Below are positions 61,264-64,000 of a stretch of DNA of 64,000 bases, one piece after another; position 1 is the first letter of the stretch, and every line of letters begins with the position of its first letter. The stretch covers positions 1,607,001-1,671,000 of the forward strand of contig NZ_ACQA01000002.1 in assembly GCF_000182645.1 (NCBI RefSeq), given 5' to 3'. This DNA comes from Brucella intermedia LMG 3301 (GTDB lineage Bacteria; Pseudomonadota; Alphaproteobacteria; Rhizobiales; Rhizobiaceae). The notes beneath the pieces were generated by a model. The model worked only from the letters and a program-made list of their open reading frames with translations, did not search any database and was not told the origin of the DNA. A program made the translations under genes and the position numbers.

Positions 61264-62406
61264 TTACAATAGCCGCGACGCCCTCCCGCTGCGCCGTTTG
61301 GCGTTGTTGTAATAGTTGGAGGCCTGCTGGACGGAGCGATGGCGGGATTGTTCCATGGCTTCGGGCAGCGGAATGCCACGATTGGCTGCTTCGGTGAGAT
61401 AGCCGGAGCGCAGGCCGTGCGCGGAGAATTCACTTGCATCGAGACCAGCCATTTGCGCGCGTTGCTTGACGATCCGGTTGACCGCGCTCGGTTCCAGAGC
61501 CCGCGCGGAAACGTTGCCCCAACGATCCACTTTGCGAAACACGCTGCCCTTGTCGATTTTGGCGGCTTCCAGCCAGCGCGTGAGGGCTTCGACGGGTCGT
61601 CCGGTCAGATAGACCATCTCGTCCTGATCGGCGCCACTGGTTTTGGTCCGGCCGAGATGAATGGCGAGCGAGGGGAGGGGAGAACCATCGTCGTCAGTGA
61701 CAGGCACCTGTTTGACAAACTGTTCTACGCGCAAGCCCGCAATTTCACTGCGCCTTCGTCCGCCCGAGGCAAAGGCCACCATCAGGATGGCCCGATCCCG
61801 CAAAGCGGTGAGATCCTCGCCGGAACAGGTCGCCAGCAGCTTGCCGAGGATATCACCAGTGATGGCGCTGGCACTCTTGCGGCTTGGTGGTCGGTTAATG
61901 GCGCGGACCGCAAGCCTGATCGCCGATTTGACGGCCGGTGACGAAAACGCCCCTTCCAGGCCGCGCCAGCGGGTCAGCGTCGACCAGTTGGCCAGACGCC
62001 GGCGCACGGTTGCCGGCGCATGCGGTCCGGACACACGCAGAAAGCCTTGGCTGCGCAATACCTGCTCCACAGTGGACGGCATGCCGTGCTCGGGTTCGAT
62101 TTCGCGCTGCTGCGGCCGCCACAGATGATGGGCCACGAAGTTCAGGAGCAGGGCTTCCGGTGCGGGAAAGGGGAGGGGTCTGCCGGTTGCGGCCATTGAC
62201 CAGGCTTCGAGATAGGCCAGGTCCGACGTCAGGGCCCGCAGCGTGTTTTCGCCCATGCCTTCATTGACCAGATGACGCAGCGTTTCGACATCCTCATCCG
62301 TCAATATCCCGGCGAGCCTGCCGCGGCGGCTCAGCGGCAGAACAGCCGCTATCGTATCTAAAGTCTCGGTGCGTTTTTCAATCGAACTTGACGACGAGCT
62401 GCTCAT
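61264..62406 (-). CDS. Tyrosine recombinase / site-specific integrase
   Basis: 380 residues. N-terminal SAM-like DNA-binding part (about 35-165), then the catalytic domain with the first arginine in ASGGRRRSEIAGL, the HxxR pair in FSAHGLRSGYLT, a late histidine in RHRSVQQAS and the tyrosine nucleophile in NYYNNAKR. All catalytic residues are present. The start ATG overlaps the stop of the antitoxin-like gene (ATGA at 62403-62406) and there is no separate ribosome site, so translation depends on the upstream genes. This kind of recombinase is common on Rhizobiales plasmids and islands. Confidence 0.88.
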   Translation of the reverse strand: MSSSSSSSIEKRTETLDTIAAVLPLSRRGRLAGILTDEDVETLRHLVNEGMGENTLRALTSDLAYLEAWSMAATGRPLPFPAPEALLLNFVAHHLWRPQQREIEPEHGMPSTVEQVLRSQGFLRVSGPHAPATVRRRLANWSTLTRWRGLEGAFSSPAVKSAIRLAVRAINRPPSRKSASAITGDILGKLLATCSGEDLTALRDRAILMVAFASGGRRRSEIAGLRVEQFVKQVPVTDDDGSPLPSLAIHLGRTKTSGADQDEMVYLTGRPVEALTRWLEAAKIDKGSVFRKVDRWGNVSARALEPSAVNRIVKQRAQMAGLDASEFSAHGLRSGYLTEAANRGIPLPEAMEQSRHRSVQQASNYYNNAKRRSGRASRLL

Positions 62407-62657
62407 TTCGGCAGTCCGTTCTCGTCATATAGTTCATCGTGGTTCGAAGTCTGGTGCGTGTTTGCAGGCCTTCCCTTAAGCGCCAGCGCCCAGACTTCAT
62501 CCCATGTGCCCTGGCCGTTCTGCGAAATTGGCACGATCGCGGCAATAGGATCGCCAGCTCGACAGATGACAACCTCGTCATCGCGCAAAACGATGTCGAT
62601 CAGTTCCTCAAATCGCTCCGCTGCCTCGGCAATGTCCACGAATACCTTCCCCGCCAC
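62403..62657 (-). CDS. Phd/YefM-type antitoxin-like protein
   Basis: 84 residues. VDIAEAAERFEELIDIVLRD, then VVICRAGDPIAAIVPI, matches the DNA-binding part of Phd/YefM antitoxins; the C-terminal arm (GRPANTHQTSNHDELYDENG) would wrap a toxin. It lies five bases after the PIN toxin gene and overlaps the integrase gene, so it is a second antitoxin-type gene in the same operon with no second toxin beside it. Confidence 0.8.
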   Translation of the reverse strand: MAGKVFVDIAEAAERFEELIDIVLRDDEVVICRAGDPIAAIVPISQNGQGTWDEVWALALKGRPANTHQTSNHDELYDENGLPK

Positions 62658-62662
62658 TGCCC

Positions 62663-63040
62663 TTACCAGACGCGCTCATGCAGAATCGCGTCGAAGGCCA
62701 GATCCGTCGAGATGAAAGTGCAGTGCTCAAGCCGCGCCTGAGCGGCGAGAATCCGGTCCCACGGATCGCGATGTTCCCAATCAAAATTTGCTGCAAGTTC
62801 GGCATGCAGATCGGTGATGGCTAGTGTTTGCAGGCCGCTTTCCGTGACGGCTGCCCGCAGTTCCTGGGGCTTGAGATCAAGCTTGTTCAGGCGCATCTTG
62901 TTGTCCAGTTCGTAGAACGTGACCGCACTGACGAGGATAGCATTTGCCTTGTCCTCGATCAGCGATCGTGCCTTCGTGGACAGGCGATCACTACCGATTG
63001 TCCACCAGTAGACGGCGTGGCTGTCGAGCAGGATTTTCAT
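62663..63040 (-). CDS. PIN-domain toxin (VapC-like ribonuclease)
   Basis: 125 residues. The acidic residues of the PIN active site are visible: Asp6 in LLDSHAVYWW, Glu near 44 in VTFYELDNK and Asp near 92-95 in HRDPWDRILAAQA, followed by ISTDLAFDAI. It should cut RNA when not bound by its antitoxin. Its start overlaps the upstream antitoxin gene by four bases, the usual arrangement for a toxin-antitoxin pair. Confidence 0.88.
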   Translation of the reverse strand: MKILLDSHAVYWWTIGSDRLSTKARSLIEDKANAILVSAVTFYELDNKMRLNKLDLKPQELRAAVTESGLQTLAITDLHAELAANFDWEHRDPWDRILAAQARLEHCTFISTDLAFDAILHERVW

Positions 63041-63330
63041 TGCGTGTTTTCGCTATTGTTGGATTTGCCTTGCCAGACGCCGGTATCATCATTCCAGTCG
63101 CCGGCATCGATCGCCGCCTGCTCTGCATCAACTGTATCGAACAGGTTGTCGGGCAGGCGACGATGGCGCAACAGGCCAAATGGGCGCTTGCCACCGTCAG
63201 CTGCTGGACCGATGCGGGCGTAAACTTCGTTGCCACGCATGATGACGATCTCTTCGCCCTGGTTGGCGCGATCGAGGACTTCGGCGAAATTCTTGCGGGC
63301 TTCGCTGATCTTGTAGCTTGTCTGGGGCAT
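63037..63330 (-). CDS. Phd-family antitoxin of the PIN toxin
   Basis: 97 residues. YKISEARKNFAEVLDRANQG with EIVIMRGNEVYARIGP is the Phd/YefM DNA-binding domain; the acidic C-terminal part (VDAEQAAIDAGDWNDD) should bind the toxin. It is the first gene of the operon and overlaps the toxin gene by four bases. It likely represses the operon through the inverted repeat upstream. Confidence 0.88.
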   Translation of the reverse strand: MPQTSYKISEARKNFAEVLDRANQGEEIVIMRGNEVYARIGPAADGGKRPFGLLRHRRLPDNLFDTVDAEQAAIDAGDWNDDTGVWQGKSNNSENTQ

Positions 63331-63408
63331 CGGGACCTCCGAAATTGGCCGTACGCCATTGATACCATTGTTTTACAGCACGTACAAGTGCCTCGTACAC
63401 ATCACCTT

Positions 63409-63427
63409 CGATAAGCGATACTTATCG
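63409..63427. promoter_or_regulatory. Inverted repeat upstream of the antitoxin gene
   Basis: CGATAAG (63409-63415) and CTTATCG (63421-63427) around CGATA, about 80-100 bases upstream of the antitoxin start in the divergent control region. It is a candidate autoregulation site for the toxin-antitoxin operon. Confidence 0.4.
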
Positions 63428-63454
63428 GATGTTATAAGCCCAACCAAATAGCGT

Positions 63455-63486
63455 CACCAGTGCTGGACAGTAAATATTCACTGGTG
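63455..63486. promoter_or_regulatory. Inverted repeat upstream of the last gene
   Basis: CACCAGTG (63455-63462) and CACTGGTG (63479-63486) are perfect 8-base arms 16 bases apart, ending 22 bases before the start at 63509. Position suits a repressor site overlapping the promoter. Confidence 0.45.
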
Positions 63487-63508
63487 TCCGTTTGAGAATT
63501 TGTTTACC

Positions 63509-64000
63509 ATGTTTTCAATGCGTTACGATCTCGACCAATTGCCACTGAAGACCTTGCTGCAACCGCTGGCGCGAGCCAGCGAAGCGCTGGCGCGTCTTGA
63601 TGAGCGTCTTGCGCATTCGCCGGTCGGCCAAGGCTTGATCGAACGGTTGCATTTTGCCGATGCCTGCGCCTCACTTTGGCTCGATGGCGAACTGGTCGAG
63701 ATGGAAGATCTCGTCCTGCATGAAGCAGCCCGTGATATCCGCTCACCCAGCCACGCCCTGACCATTGCCCGCGACGTGTTGCAGACACGGCGACGCATTG
63801 CAGCGCAGGCGCCAGACTGGGCGTTGAGCCCGAACGGCTTGCGCAGTCTGCGGGTTGGCGGGCAGGCGGGACCAGCGTCCACTCCTGGGGATGGCGGCAT
63901 CATTGTTGCGAGCGAAAACACCGCGGTGCACGATGAGGCAGTCGGCCGGCCGGAGCAGGACGGGGAGGGGAGAAAAAATCGTCCGGAGGACGGGCTCGAC
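63509..64000 (+). CDS. RHE_PE00001 (DUF1612)-like protein, 3' end outside the window
   Basis: The frame from the ATG at 63509 (or 63518, MRYDLDQLPLKTLLQPLARA) is open for 164 codons to the window edge. The N-terminal part, with RLDERLAHSPVGQGLIERLH and DACASLWLDGELVEMEDLVL, followed by IRSPSHALTIARDVLQTRRR, matches a protein family frequent on Rhizobiales plasmids and islands, whose C-terminal part carries a helix-turn-helix. Function unknown; its usual company is integrases and toxin-antitoxin genes, as here. Confidence 0.75.
   Translation, partial: MFSMRYDLDQLPLKTLLQPLARASEALARLDERLAHSPVGQGLIERLHFADACASLWLDGELVEMEDLVLHEAARDIRSPSHALTIARDVLQTRRRIAAQAPDWALSPNGLRSLRVGGQAGPASTPGDGGIIVASENTAVHDEAVGRPEQDGEGRKNRPEDGLD

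Noticed and set aside
61219..61264. Attachment site beside the integrase
   Set aside because: No direct repeat or tRNA end could be found in the window to pair with it.
1..64000. tRNA, rRNA or riboswitch genes
   Set aside because: I looked in the larger intergenic gaps and found no cloverleaf with the conserved T-loop, no rRNA segments and no known riboswitch core; a covariance-model scan would be needed to exclude weak cases.

Overview
The window looks like part of a large replicon (second chromosome or megaplasmid) of an alphaproteobacterium of the Brucella/Ochrobactrum group. The evidence is the moderately high GC, the many RbsABC-type sugar transporters under SorC-family regulators, a Brucella-like choloylglycine hydrolase relative, a BapA-type adhesin with its own type I exporter, and a Rhizobiales replicon-associated protein beside an integrase and toxin-antitoxin genes. 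The genus is inferred from memory of these families, not from a database search.

Layout. (1) 1-14251: the end of an AraC regulator, then a giant BapA-like surface protein (2751 aa) carrying nine full and one partial near-identical 594-bp repeats, followed by its TolC, ABC and HlyD exporter genes. (2) 14350-23656, minus strand: a polyol/ketose operon with sugar ABC transporter, SDR dehydrogenase, DhaK and DhaL, then a SorC regulator fused to a second complete DhaK kinase domain with its own DhaL. (3) 24069-33143: a second sugar locus with permease, binding protein, ATPase, second permease, PfkB kinase, a SorC regulator on the other strand, and a fused class II aldolase/SDR enzyme. (4) 33646-40780: decay and envelope genes: a frameshifted choloylglycine hydrolase, a methyltransferase, a two-component system collapsed by internal deletion, DUF535 and PAP2 proteins, an intact OmpR/BaeS-type two-component pair, and a GntR remnant. 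(5) 41047-53045: a third sugar locus: SorC regulator, ABC transporter, acetoin-dehydrogenase-like E1alpha, E1beta and E2 (the E2 ending in an alpha/beta-hydrolase), an AhpD-like protein, an FGGY kinase and two SDRs. (6) 53116-56093: a TetR/BetI-like regulator and a trimethylamine-dehydrogenase-like iron-sulfur flavoprotein around a perfect palindrome. (7) 56094-64000: a gene-poor mosaic with a broken phage-type endolysin, small membrane proteins, a ku gene cut by an IS3-family fragment, a decayed IS110 transposase, a tyrosine recombinase coupled to an antitoxin/PIN toxin/antitoxin set, and the start of an RHE_PE00001-like gene.

How it works together: three adjacent loci each combine a high-affinity importer, one or more kinases, dehydrogenases and a SorC sensor, which makes the centre a catabolic island for polyols and unusual ketoses. 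An 11-base sequence (ACAAATGTCAA) recurs upstream of operons in two of these loci, with a degenerate match at another SorC gene, and is a candidate SorC operator. Hairpins sit directly after every binding-protein gene and probably keep its mRNA abundant. The most interesting parts are the SorC-DhaK fusion and the third locus, which may cleave a sugar-derived acyloin with a thiamine/lipoate complex.
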